A stretch of DNA of 64,000 nt from Echeneis naucrates (taxonomy: Eukaryota; Chordata; Actinopteri; Carangiformes; Echeneidae), in assembly GCF_900963305.1 (NCBI RefSeq), contig NC_042513.1:2294001-2358000 (forward strand), read 5' to 3'. Positions 31,991 to 45,000 of the stretch are shown here, one piece after another; within the stretch, counting starts at the first letter, position 1; each line of letters begins with the position of its first letter. The notes below the pieces were generated by a model. That model did not search any database. It was not told the DNA's origin and was given only the letters and a program-made list of their open reading frames with translations. The position numbers were made by a program, and so were the translations under genes.

Positions 31991-34900
31991 AACAACCCAC
32001 CGTCAAAATACATGTATCCGGCAAACGTTTTCAAATTAAAACTCTTTGTTAGTAATCATGTACTAAGAATAGAAGATTACAGGAAACTTACCAAATAAAA
32101 ATGACGAATTGCAATGTTTTCTGGGATTAGTAAAGACACAATGCTTCTGTTTCTTTTCTTACGGTGGTGTGTTAAACTAAAGTACGCATGCAAGTAATAA
32201 GTAATACTTTTATTTTGAAATGAGATTTATGCTGGACTGTTCTACGGTCACCGAAAGCCATCACCTTCACCTAAAAAAGGTTGGACTTTTCACCCTGCTC
32301 CATGACATCTTATAAATGTAAAATCGCACTCTTCACTATAACTCTGATGGAAAATTTGAATTAAGTTTAAGTAGGCATGTTTGAAATCATGCTTTCATTA
32401 TCATTTAAAATTATTACAAGTATTCACAGATTGGAAGTTCCTGGAAATTGGAAATTTTATTTGGAAGATTACAGAGAGCGAAGGTGGTGGTAACCTGTAG
32501 ATGTGTGTCTGTGGTAGTAAGACAGGATGTTTTTGCTAAAAGATCAGAATCCACTGGTATGCTTCCTACTTTTGAAACATTTCATATGCTAACTCTTGAT
32601 CAAGAACTGGTTTATCCGTTTATGTGTGCAACCATGTCATGACGTGAAAGAAAACTATTTCATATACAGAGTGAAGCCTGTGATAAACCAGAGAATGAAA
32701 TTCTCCCTGTGTGATGAACAAAAATGCTGTTGCTCAGGAGAGACACTGTGTAAATGCCACTGCTCTCTTCTGAATAAAGAGATCTTCTGTTCAGTGATGG
32801 GAATTCTACTTGACAGAAGCATATGACCCAATTCAGACAAATCACAAATACAATTTTGTATAAGTATCATAGGATGCCTGGGAGAGTTAAACACACTGCA
32901 GCCACAAGAAAATATACAAGGCCCCAAAACCTTGATCAACGTGACAACAGATGCATAACAACACAACCAAACAGACAAAGAAAATAAAAAGGCCAAATAG
33001 TTCGTCTGGAACATGCTTTACTGAATGATTTGCAACTTATTGATGTTAATGAAGTTGATTACTGGGAAAAAAATGCTAAAAGGTGACTTTTAACTTGAAC
33101 CCAGGAGGAATATCGTGTACAAATGTTATTTTTCATTTGGAGAAGGCATTTTCTTATTTTTTGTGTTTTTCCTGTTGTATTACCTGTAGAGAGAATCCAT
33201 CCTCTACACACATCATAATATAAACATGAAATACAGCAACATGAGCCTTCAGTTCACTGTATTTCACTGTATTTCAAAACTGGCTTTCATACAGTTTCTC
33301 TTCTCTGGGGGAATGGTAAAATAGAGAGGAAATTGCAAAAAGGGGATAAAAGTCCTATTCACAATGGAAGCTACTCGTATGTGCACTAGTTATTATTCCT
33401 TGAATGAGTAGTATGGTTCTATTGCTAGTAAAAAGCAATGGAACCATAACGACTGATAAGCCTCTAATTGTAAGTTGTTGGTGTTTTTTTTTTTTTTTTG
33501 AAAAGCAAAACAACTGCCAATTGTCTTATTTTAGTGTATTCTGTCATTTCACTCTTTCGGATTTTAAATTGTCGGTTAGGGCCAATTTAAGTCTTGAGAA
33601 TTGGCAATTTAATATCTATAAAATCTGAGTTTGTTTATTAAGTTCTATTTGTGTCATTGCTTGAGCACCAGAGCGCTGGTTTCTTGCCTTGTGGAAAATT
33701 TTGAATTTTTATAGCTTCAGTATGTTCATTGTTTGGATGGCAGCTGTCGAGGTTTGTCTTTGCAGTGAACAGAGCTTCTTTGTGAAGGGAAATTAAGAAA
33801 GAAGTCATAACTGCAACTGTAAACATGATGGTCACTCCCAATGATACACTTTGGTCATGCTTTGAGCTAATCAGTAATAATTACTGTCAAGTGGCATTCC
33901 CGTGACTTGTCTAAATATGCTTCAATTATGTGATCTATTTATTGATAATATGTGGCAGGTTATATCGCATGCTGCTTTTTAGCACCAGGGGGAAGAATTT
34001 TTATTTAACTTCAGATATCAAAACTGTGATATAAACTTTCATTGAATTATTCCTGAAGATGCACATGGCCGAAAGTTCAACCTATCCATTTTGGGTATAA
34101 TTTTAAACCATTAAGACTTCAAGTTTCTTACTTGAGAACTAGATGAAGCTTTAGCTGCAGCTTGAATTCCCCTCATTATGTATGTATGGATGGATAAATA
34201 GATTGATTACAGTTAGCAACCTACATTAATGTAAACATGTGAACATGAACTATCATATTTCTGCATGGTTTATAACCAAAGAAATTAAATGAGTGTTTTA
34301 GTGTTTGCAGAGCATCTGATTGTGAGATCTGTGAGTTTTTTTTTTCCCATTCACTGGGAAATAAATGTCTGTGCATTTTAGGCTCAAATGCAGATTCATG
34401 ATGACATTTCATCTTTTCTAAAGCAAAAACAGCCACTTTGAGTCTAAAATGTAGGTCTTGTTTACAACAAACCCACAGGATCACAAAAAATTAGATAATT
34501 TATTTAGGATTAACAAAGAAATGAAACTAAAACAGCATAAAAATTGCAATATTCTCAATTTCAAGAGACACACATCCCATTACACATTTCAGGGCAATTT
34601 AAAGGACCCTGAACATTGAAATTGTTGATAAACTGTAGCCTGTCTCAGAGCAATAATTTGGTTTTGGACATTTGTGTCTGTTCCAGCTAAAGTGAAAAAC
34701 ATAAATAGGTTTAATTCCAGTGTTTTCTCTTCTTTTCAGTAAACTACATCCAACAAAAACGTCTCCACAGGCAACACTTTTATTTGTTTGACCCACACAT
34801 AGCGTCCTTTAATAAATGCTTCCTCTTTTCACATTTCTGCTTTCTCTCAATATATCTTTGATATGCTTTCTTTCATAAACTGTCTGATGCCTCAGGCCTA

Positions 34901-36383
34901 CCCTCATAGTGGCCATCATGGGATTTTAGATTTTTTCTTTTCCTTCAATCATCAAGATATTTTTTTGGAGGAGTAGCCTAATTGCCACACGCAACAAAGT
35001 AGCCTGCAATAAGCCTGTTCTGACTATCCAAAGCAGCATGTAAGACTAACTATAAAGCTTTCCTTTAATTTTCTTTTTTAATCTCTTCTTAATCTCACCA
35101 CCCTGGATGCTTTTTTGAATGTATCACTGAATTAAATAAACTGAGTTCTAGAAGAAGTTATGTCAGCATATATCCTTATTATTTGATGCACAAATAACAT
35201 GTGAGATGGAGAACAAGTCATTAATTTCTATAACACATCACATTATCTTTTCAGCATTGCATGTTCCAGCATATATTAAACACTTTAGATGACTTAACTA
35301 CAAGCTATATTCAAAATAAATCCAACTTTTTCTAATGTGGAGACTTTGTTCGGGTTAATTTCAAATAAAAATAACCCAATAATCGTCACAGTACTATTGC
35401 ATTTCAGTTTAATGAAGCAGAGCGATATAACACATTTCCAGTGCACGCTTTTAAGTCTCTTTAATTGGTTCATTGATGGCTTTTAAAGATAAATCTTAAC
35501 ATACCAACCACATTTAAACCAACAAAAGGTGGTATTTTATATACAAGAAAAGAGGGGGGAGCGGATACATGAAACAACAACCTGCTTATCAGTCACTACA
35601 ATTTAGTTCAGTGACCTACTTACTTTACTGAACAAAATAAAGATCCATCGGAGTTGAGTCATTATCAGATCAAATGATCAAATGTTTTACAGTGCATGAA
35701 CCGGAGACAAGACTGATGCACTGCTCCAATAAATAGACATGCAAATAAAATGTCATCTTTAAATCCAGTATAACATACAGTTTATAGACGTCTTGATCGT
35801 ATATCTCTTCAATCTCGTCCATTATGTACAGTGTTAGACAGCATCAACTGAGAAGAACGAGTTTCTGAGCATTCAGGAAGAACAAGGACACTGAGTTCGT
35901 GGGATGGGTGGGGCTCTGCAACTCGATTCAATTCCTTTTAAAACTATATCAACATATGATTATATAAAATAGAATGATTTTTTACAACGCACGAACCATG
36001 TTATTTTTCTTCTCAGGCAAAATGAACCAGTTTAAAGATTTTTTTTGATTCTCGCGAAAAGAAGTGCTACGAATTTGAACATTTAAATTATTAGTAATTT
36101 TTTTCATTTAATTGAGGTTAGTGAACATTTTCGGTAAAATTGTTTTCATTTGTTTATTAATGAGAGGGGACATTGAACAGTTTCAGCTTTCAGGCATTTC
36201 TTGTGTCAGTTCTGCACTCAACTGTGAATTCCGGGTTAAACGTTGCCTACATGTCTGCAGCGGTGATTATTATCATGAGTCATGGAGCTCATAATCCCTG
36301 ATGACCCGTCTGAAGGAGAAGAGATGGACGCCTTGGCATGATCCCTTCCCTCGGCTCCTTCTCCCGGGCAGGCTTGCTTGAGG
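31991..36383. other. DEF8-MC1R spacer
   Basis: AT-rich with no recognised exon. In mammals a beta-tubulin gene (TUBB3) lies between MC1R and DEF8; I see no tubulin-like sequence here. A minus-strand AATAAA (36153-36158) about 226 bases past the MC1R stop is a candidate MC1R polyadenylation signal. A short poly-T is at about 33486-33499. Confidence 0.5.
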
Positions 36384-37361
36384 TCACATGCCGAGGCACC
36401 ATGAACACAGGACCAGCTCCTGGAGGGTTTTCCGCAACTCCTGGCTCCGGTAGGCGTAGATGAGCGGGTCGATGAGGGAGTTACAAATGATGAGGATGAG
36501 GAAGAGGTTGAAGTTTTGGAAGAAACAGTTGCAGAAAGAACTGGTGGGGCAGGTGAGGATGAGAATGAGGTGGAGGAAGAACGGGCCCCAGCATATTATG
36601 AAGACTCCGAGCAGGATGGTGAGGGTGATCGCCCCCTTCATGCTGGTGGACTGACGCCGGCTCTTGTTGAAAGCCGTGATTCGGCGGGAATGCACGTGGG
36701 CCAGCAGGAACATGTGCAGGTACAACACGGCGTTGAACACCAGCGTGGTGCAGAAGAAAGTCACTAGGCACACGATGACCGCGTTGTCGGTGTGGTAGAC
36801 AATGAAAAGGATGCTGGAGGTGATGCTGGCCAGCCACACCACCGCGATGATGGTGACGGCGCGCTGAGTGGTCATGATGCTGTGGTAGCGCAGCGCGTAA
36901 AAGATGGTGATGTACCGATCGGCGGCGATCGTGCACAGGAAGGAGAGAGAGGACACCACCGAGCTACAGATCATCATGTCGATGACGTTGTCCAGGTGGC
37001 GCAGCATGCCTGGGTGCAAGTCCAGCAGCCCGTTGTCGTGGAGGAGCATGAATACAGTCTCCACCACGTTGCTGACGCTGACCAGCATGTCGGAAACCGC
37101 CAGGCAGCAGATGAAGTAGTACATGGGCGAGTGCAGGTTGCGGTTCTTGATGATGGCCAGGATGACCAGGATGTTTTCCACCAGGCTGATGAGCCCCAGC
37201 GTCAGGAAGAGCTCCTGCGGGATCAGGATCTGTACGCAGTCCAGCGAGTGGCGTTCGGCGCCGGTGGAGTTCGCGTCTTTCTCCACCAGCTCGTCATTTC
37301 CCGAACTCAACTCCACGTGGAGGAGATGCGGATTATGGAGGGACCCGTTGGTCATTTCCAT
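36384..37361 (-). CDS. mc1r: Melanocortin 1 receptor
   Basis: Gs-coupled seven-helix receptor for alpha-MSH that sets melanin type and pigment-cell behaviour in skin. A single uninterrupted coding exon of 325 aa, as is usual for MC1R. Visible features: N-glycosylation sites NGS (5-7) and NST (31-33); the ligand-site acidic residues E101, D124 and D128 ([19 protein letters not shown]); DRY at 148-150; the melanocortin-type [11 protein letters not shown] in helix 7 (294-304); and C-terminal cysteines (CSWCLGM) suited to palmitoylation. The start at 37361 gives MEMTNGS; Met3 is an alternative start. GC content is higher than in the flanks, as in many fish single-exon GPCRs. Neighbours DEF8 and TCF25 match the known MC1R neighbourhood, which separates it from the other melanocortin receptors. 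Confidence 0.97.
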   Translation of the reverse strand: MEMTNGSLHNPHLLHVELSSGNDELVEKDANSTGAERHSLDCVQILIPQELFLTLGLISLVENILVILAIIKNRNLHSPMYYFICCLAVSDMLVSVSNVVETVFMLLHDNGLLDLHPGMLRHLDNVIDMMICSSVVSSLSFLCTIAADRYITIFYALRYHSIMTTQRAVTIIAVVWLASITSSILFIVYHTDNAVIVCLVTFFCTTLVFNAVLYLHMFLLAHVHSRRITAFNKSRRQSTSMKGAITLTILLGVFIICWGPFFLHLILILTCPTSSFCNCFFQNFNLFLILIICNSLIDPLIYAYRSQELRKTLQELVLCSWCLGM

Positions 37362-39379
37362 ATCTGCCTTGTGATTGTGTGTTTGCAGGATCCTAGAGTG
37401 TCAAACAGCAGTTGTGGTCAACTTTCATCAGTTTTGTGTGGACGATGCTCCGGCATCTGCTGTTGCAGTCGGGTTGCCCACAGCTGGTTAAAAAGAAAGC
37501 ATTTAGATGTCGAAGCCACCGACACGTCGACTGTTTGATATCTCCAAAGTGCACTTTAATAAAATATAATTATATCATTATCATCTGAGCCATTGAACAC
37601 CACAGGTAACTCAGCTGCTGGAGTGTGGAGCCTTTTTACGCGCGGCGCGGTCCGGACAGCCGGCGCGGTTCTTTCCTTTTTTTTATCTTGATAAAATGAG
37701 CGTTTCCTCGGAAGTCTTCTTGTCTGCGGTTGCAACTTGTCCAGCACAGAGATTCATAAAGTGTGTCTGTACACTGAGGCGTTGCGCTCACAATTGATCT
37801 GCTTTCATTATCATAGTGCGCCAGCGTCCAAGATCCGCCAGACTCTTCTGCATCTGTTCAGACCACTAAACATGATGAGAGTCGACAGAGTCTCTTTGGT
37901 CTCTGAAACTAGAGACACTGACTTGCTTGAACATTTTTCATAATGATGCTGGAGCACGGAGTGCTTAAGTCGACTCCTCCTCTCAGCGATACGTCAGCTG
38001 GGCTGCGGCTCTGTCTGAGAAGAGGTTTCACACAGTAACGGTCAGTTCTTACCAACAAAACTATTATATAAATAAAAAACACTTGATTTGGAAATCTTGT
38101 ATTGGCATCCTGATCATAATCAGCCCACTACTGAAACCATAGTAAAGGGTGAATTCACCATGAACACTGCTGAGGCCGCTGGCTACTGTATCTTTTCGCC
38201 CTCAGGATGAAACCAAAGAAACCTAATTCTGGTTCTGTTTGAACCAGCTAATCGAATGGCTTTTCTTTCAAACTTTGAAATATTTGATAATTGTTCCATC
38301 TCTGTTTCTGCCAACAGCGCTCGATTTATTGGCCGCAGCAGAGGACAGAAAGAGAATTTTGTTCACTTCAAACTTCTGAGGTATTATTAGCATTATAATA
38401 ATATTAGTATTTGGATGTCGTTATGTTTGTTTGGTTTTGTTTTCACAGGACAGTCAAATAAATCCAAAATGACACCCAGAGCAATTTTGAACACGTCACT
38501 AAAACAGCTAATAAAAAGTTATTAATATGCATATATAAGCTGGTTCATGAAGAAAACGCGAGCCCGTCCTTAAATGCACTTCCTTATAAATACCAACTTT
38601 TCTCGATGATGTAGGCCTGCTGTTTACGGTTAGTGTGCTGTAAAATACGAGCGCTTATTTGAATCAAATCTTGCAATATATATTTCTGTCATGAAGAACA
38701 AACTCGGGTTTGTGACTTTAAGTAAAAAATGTTCATCTGAATAAAGCATGGTAATCGTACATGAAGTGTAAAAACATGTGACGTTATGCGGTATTACTGG
38801 CCCAGAGAAAACATAAAGGAAACAATCCATTCGGTGTTTTCCATCTGAGTATAGAATTGCAACTGTTGTTTATGGATTGTAGACGTGCACTGATGTGAAA
38901 GCATTTCTATCCTGCTGATGTGTCACATGAAAAGTTCCTACAGGCTCAACCATAGCTGCAGGTAAACTATGAACAATGACATCATTTTACCATCAAATAT
39001 ACTCACAGATCATGTGGCTCTCAGCAAAAATTACTGTATAGATAATTACAGTGGATTGAGATGCCTGTAGGCTGACCCTTTTTAAATCATTTGTATTTTT
39101 AATGAGAATAAGTATATTTTGTCAAAAAAATAGAGAGATGTATAAAATGGATATGTATATTTATACCAACCGATATTTTTTATGTGACCTCTGAGTGGTT
39201 TAACTTGAAAACAGAATAAGCATGAGACTCACTCTTATGTTTGCTAGATGAATGATAAATTGATTCATATACGGTGTTCAGTGTAAATGAAAAGTATCAT
39301 TTTAAACAATATCTCAATGAACACGAAAACAATTTTCAAAATGTTGACAAGAATAAGTTTTATATAACATCTGTTTAAC
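37362..39379. other. MC1R 5' flank
   Basis: Upstream of MC1R in gene orientation. GC-rich patches at 37620-37680 and 37950-38030 could hold 5' UTR exons or the promoter. I could not place a transcription start or splice junction. No other gene is seen. Confidence 0.45.
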
Positions 39380-39600
39380 TTATAACATGAAAGTAAGGTT
39401 AATAATACAACTTAGATTACACATTTCAGTTTTACTCAAATTAGGGCGACGCAAAAGTGAGTACATCCACAACAATAACTGTACATCTAGTACTCTGTAT
39501 GGCATCCATGACTTAATGGCAGCACCAAGTCCGCTAGGCATGGAATGAACAAGTTGGTGATATTTGCAACATAACATAACAGATGTTATATTAAACTAAC
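39380..39600 (-). mobile_element. Fragment of a Tc1-like element
   Basis: On the minus strand a short frame contains LVHSMPSGLGAAIKS, which resembles the C-terminal SMPRR...AVI.AKG stretch of Tc1-like transposases. It is followed by the sequence that usually trails it (ACTCACTTTTGCGTCGCCCT). Only the end of the element is present. Similarity is from memory, so confidence is limited. Confidence 0.5.
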
Positions 39601-41789
39601 TCTTGTCAGCATATTGGAAATTGTTTTTTTGGCTGTACCTCCTCATCTAGATTTTCCCTTACATCCATCTCAGCATCCGACCGCAGAGTTAAATATGATG
39701 AAAAAGGGTAAGCATGTTGGTGACAGATAACAGATTGGAAATAATGTTTTGGTAGTGCACGGCCAAGTTACTTTACAACCGCAGGTCAGAAGTGCAGTCA
39801 ATCAACCATTGCAGAATGAGGTCAAAAGTACCTGACTGAAAGCACAAAGGAAAATGTTATCATCAATTTAAGCAAACTTTCAGAGCATCTGTCATACTGT
39901 TGTGCAGGATCTGACTTGATGGACAACATCAGACCAGTTCTCTGCTCAATTTTATCGGGTGGAGTAAGCCACAAATAATCAAATACTAGCAAGTAAACTC
40001 AAATGAAAACATGAGAATCAGTCCCAAACACAGCATGAGTGAGTCAGCAAAACAAAGCAGGACAATGTCAGACATCGTGCAGTAATGATGAGTGATGAGG
40101 TTTGTTTTTGTTTTATTTGCCTCGGGAAAATGCATTTTCTTCACTTTATTCCTGTAAATTTGCACAGTTTATCGGAATATTCGTTTTTGCAATGTTTTAT
40201 CATTGTGAAGCTCTTGACAATATCAGAAAATGCATTATATAAAAACTTATCTAATTATGATTATTACGCACTATTATCCACCACCAGTCAAAAGGGAAAC
40301 AAGATGCAAGTCCTTAAAGGATCCCACCAAAATTTGATTGTGGTATGGGGGGGTTAAAAAAAAAAAAAAAAAAAGTGTACATCTGGACAGTAAAAATACT
40401 GTTTCAGTCCATGCTTGTCATCTCAGTAGTAGTAAACTAATTAATTTCAGTTCCTTCAGCTGGTTTACCATAATGTGTTTGCTTTATCTTCTTGGAGCAC
40501 GGTGCCATATTTTGGACCTTTATTTTTAGCAAATTATTTGGTAGGGAGTCACAAATGTCTTGATTTTCTTACTGTAACATAAAAGGGACACCACTGGTCA
40601 GTCATCACTTCCTTGTTTCCTTTCCTTAATCCAAGGAAATTAATGTAACAAAATGAAGTTAGTGCAAATAAAGATGTCCCAATTTTGTTTGATTATTTCC
40701 AAATTCGCTGTCTGCATAAAGAGCAACAGAACAAACTGTCACTTTACCTTCTGATGTATCATTAGGACAGTGTTGTGCAGCAGTAGGTAGTGTTATATAT
40801 TCCTGTGTAAATAGTGAAGAAAAAATACACAAGGACAGACTGGTTGGTTTGTGCTTTTTCCTACAGAAGATAATGAGCAAAAACATGAGAAAATAAGATG
40901 ACGTGGAAGAGGAAGGGAAAGCACAGTCTCCAGACTAAAAGTCATTGGAGCTGTTTTGGATCAAATGGACAGCTAGCTAAAAGTGCACTTTTATGGAAAT
41001 TTCTGCAACTATTTTGGCACAAACTTTCTAAGCATGTCTCATCGAAAATGTAAAATGACTCAATCATTTAGTAGCACAGTAAAAAAAAAAACAAAAAAAA
41101 AAAAAAAAAACAACCCCCCCCCCCCCAAAAAAGGTACACATACAACCACATGGTTCCTTCTATTAAGATTCTTTTTCACAAAACAGTACTTTATGAATAC
41201 TGTTTTGCAGAAACAGATTTGACAGATTAAAATGATTGACTACCTTTAGAGGGAGCTGCAAATGAGTGCAACATTGCCTTTCTTCTTCAGCAGAGATTAT
41301 TTCCAAATGATGTAATCTAAGACAGGACATTGCCTGCTAAAGTCAATGAGTAGCTAATTTTCTCTATCACAGTAGTTTCAGGGAAGATGTTAACTTTGTG
41401 ATACAAACCTTAAAATTTAGATGACATTAGCCAGAACCACTGCATCCATCCATCATTCTATTCACAGTGACTGGAGATGTTGGAACTGGGTCTGCCTAAA
41501 CTTGTGCAACAACATAACACTTGTGTGACATGACAACTGTCTGTTTTCTGAGTGGAAGAAGGCAAAAATTAACAAAATTGCTCCTGAGTACTTTTTTTGT
41601 GTTTTATTACTGCCAATAAGGCTTTAGTAATCTGAAAATGTGACACTTAGAAAAAATTATTCTTTTGCCTTTTCTTATTATTTCCATTAATACCATTAAA
41701 AAGGTTTATTTTTCTTAATGACATTGATTTTTGAATTCTTTGTCTACTTGGTTCAACTTGATCTTCCTTAAACAATTCGCCCTGTCCTC
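39601..41789. other. TCF25-MC1R spacer with homopolymers
   Basis: AT-rich with a poly-A at 40357-40374 and an A-rich/C-rich homopolymer stretch at 41082-41134. I see no exon or transposon ends. Confidence 0.45.
41705..41710 (-). terminator. tcf25: Candidate TCF25 polyadenylation signal
   Basis: TTTATT on the plus strand reads AATAAA in gene orientation, 80 bases past the TCF25 stop. This would give a very short 3' UTR. Confidence 0.55.
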
Positions 41790-41988
41790 TCAGTCCCACT
41801 CTTCCTCATCTCTGTACGGGTTGTCCTCTCTTGGCGGCTCTTGAAACCTGATGTTTGCCAGCATGTCCCTCATTGCGACCATAAGACGATTTACTTCCTG
41901 GTTCAGCTCATGACCAGCTCGTGCCACTTCCATATCATCCTCTTGCCTCGGTCCACCCTTTACAAGCAAAGAAATGCAACTTTAAGAG

Positions 41989-42072
<84 letters not shown>

Positions 42073-45000
42073 CATACATCTTCCCTCATCATAGCTCTGT
42101 TTGTTTTATCCATATTGTATCTCTTCCTCTCCATAACTGGATAACACGATTAGGATAGATGGAATGGAACTGTTGTGATGGAAACATGCCTTGGGCCCAA
42201 CTGCCTACATTAAACATGTAAGGCGGATCCACAACATGTTCTCTAAGTGGGTGTACTTAATACTGTGGATTGTCTGACATTATGGCTGGATGTACGGTTG
42301 TATTCCTAACAGAGAACCTTCATAGTAAAATCCACCACCATTTCTACAACACGAACTAAACATATTCCAAAAATACGGGTAGCAGTGATGATTGACAAAA
42401 AATGTCCCCCAATAATTATGGGAAATTAAACTGGACTCTATAATTTGTCCCTATGAACTAATAAAGGCATCATCAATAACTTTGCTATTATGGAGGAGAT
42501 AGCCAAAATAGGGTGACAAACGATTTTATACTGATGAATGTTGTTATCGTTTTGTTCATAGGTGGTAAATTTGAAAATCATGGGCAGAATTAACTCTGAC
42601 TGGGTCATATGCCTTTTTAAAAATTTTCAATTTGTCACTCCCTTAAGGCAGCCATGAGTCTTCGAGGAAATATTTCACTAGCCAAGGAGGTGTATAAAGT
42701 AACATAATTTCCAGACTATAGAGCGCACCTGAATATAAGCCACACCCGCTAAATTTAAAGAGAAAAACAGTTTTGTACATACAGCACTTGTTTATAAGCC
42801 GCAGGTGTCGGAAATATGGGAGGAAATGGCATATGGCAGGAATTACAATACACAGGAAGATTTTGCCTTTTTACCAGATTGATCGACTTTAACTTAAAAG
42901 CTGCTGATCTGAAGAATTTAGTGCGAGTGTGTTTAATTTAATTCAAACTATTTCATTGGTCCACTGTGACCTGTTGGGTAATTTCATTGGGCTGATGTCA
43001 CCCTAAATGTACTGGCGGCATGAAGCTTGTTATCCGTAAAATCCATAAATTAGCCGCATGGTTGTTTCAGCTGCAGGGTGTGAAAAAAATAGCGGTTTGT
43101 AATCCAGAAATAACGGTATTCATCCTAGCTCTTTGACTATTTCAGATGTTTCCTGCAGACACGAAAACTCCAGCTCTGGTGTTATTTCAGTAATCATCTT
43201 GCATGTGTTTGTGTATTCCATATATATGAACATTGTCAAAATAATCATTGGCTACATTATTAATAATTAAAATGATTTCATTATGTGTTCCTCAGTTACA
43301 ACATGGAGTTACTTATGCTTCATGTTCCTTTCTTGATGGAATCAGCTGCTTTTCATATTCACGAAGTTCTATGAAATTTGGGATTATCAAACCAAATTTC
43401 AATAATTTTAAATATCTGATATATTAAATATTATATATTAATATCGTATTGTAGAATAACTGTCTCTTCCTTACCCCATCTGTTAGTAGGGCTGTTGTCC
43501 TTCTTTGATTATATTTTGATTAGAAAATACTTTACGGAGCATTTATATTTACAGCCTAAAGCCAGTCAGAAATTATGTTTATTTTGGTTTGATTAATCCA
43601 GTGTTCGAGATATGCATCCTTGTTGCTATGAGGTTGAAGACTGTAACCTGTTCTTCCCTCTTAAACAAACTGGTCAAGGCTGATGGCCACACACCCAAAG
43701 CCTAATTCTACTCAAGGTTTCTTTCTTTTAAAAGGGAATATTTCCTTGCAAGCAATTGCTTGCTCGTGGAAGATTGCTGCTCGTCCATAAATGTGCAGTC
43801 CTGACCCAGACAATACCCAGAGGGGACTTTTGCTATGATTTGTCACCCTATAGATAACAGTGACTTGAGTCTATTTATCCCACTATCCAACCAATAATCA
43901 CTTTTTCCAGAGATGCCTAGCCTATTCCAAGCAACTGACCTGAAGGTTGAAATTTGGCAGCAAAGACCGGAAAAACAGCGACAATGTACTCTCATTGGAT
44001 GCACCAACAGGCTGCCTATATGAAGAGACACAAACAGATCTAAGTATAAAAACAAATTGAGGTTATAAAGCCTATCTGAATGACAACTACAATATCTATG
44101 CAATTTATGGGTCCTCATTACCTCTCTGGTTGTGCATACGATATCACTGAGTCCAGTGGGGGTAAAGGGTCAAAGCTCATCACAGGCTGATTGGTCACCT
44201 CCTGGAAATACCAAACAAGTAAACAAGATTAGAGTCACTTCCTCAGGGATACATAAGTACAGATACACCAAGTGATAAACAGGACTTTATTAATATCATT
44301 GTACTATTTCAAAACCAAGCCACTGGGCCAGGTTCCACAGCTTTGCATTTATAGCCTCACTGATGACTTTGCAAAAATCTTCCGTGTGGCTTGGAGTATG
44401 TCTGTCTTAAGAAGTCACAGTGTGTCCTGTGTAACATAAATTTTAATTTTGTTTTATCTGATAAACATGGGATGTTTTCAATTAATTATCAATATATACA
44501 TAATATACTGTTTATAAATTGTTCCATTTGCATAATGATGCTCTTTCATTTATGGGGGACACTGACTTCTCAAATTATATTCACAGAAGTTTTACTAGCG
44601 TGAAATTTGATTTATAAATATGAGGGACCATTGAAGAATGGACCAACACAAACTGCATTAAGATGCCCTGAGACTGAAAACTCACAAAGCAGGGCCACAA
44701 TATATTTTTGGCACTCCTGTGGTTTATGAGAATAATGGTAGTAATTGGCGAATGGAGGACAATGCTGATTTAGCAACTGTCTTCAAGTGTGGTTGTGGAT
44801 CATTTCTTACGAGTGGAAGACTCGAGATGGCCTCCTTGATCTCGCAGAGTAGGACGTGGCGATGAATATTCCTCGGTGCACTCTGGTACCTCTGCTTTCT
44901 CCTGCGTCAGAGCGATGAATATGAGTGCTTTGACATTCATAATGTTGTTGTAAGACCCACTTTACTGGGTAACAAATTCGATCATATCTTAAATTCCCTT

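Noticed and set aside
36481-36936. A 151-codon minus-strand frame inside MC1R
   Set aside because: It overlaps MC1R in another frame and reads His/Arg/Pro-rich repeats from skewed codon use, so it is not a separate gene.
36792-37538. A 248-codon open frame antisense to MC1R
   Set aside because: It mirrors the GC-rich MC1R coding exon and reads low-complexity Asp/Gln/Val/His-rich sequence of no known family. It is a shadow of the real gene.
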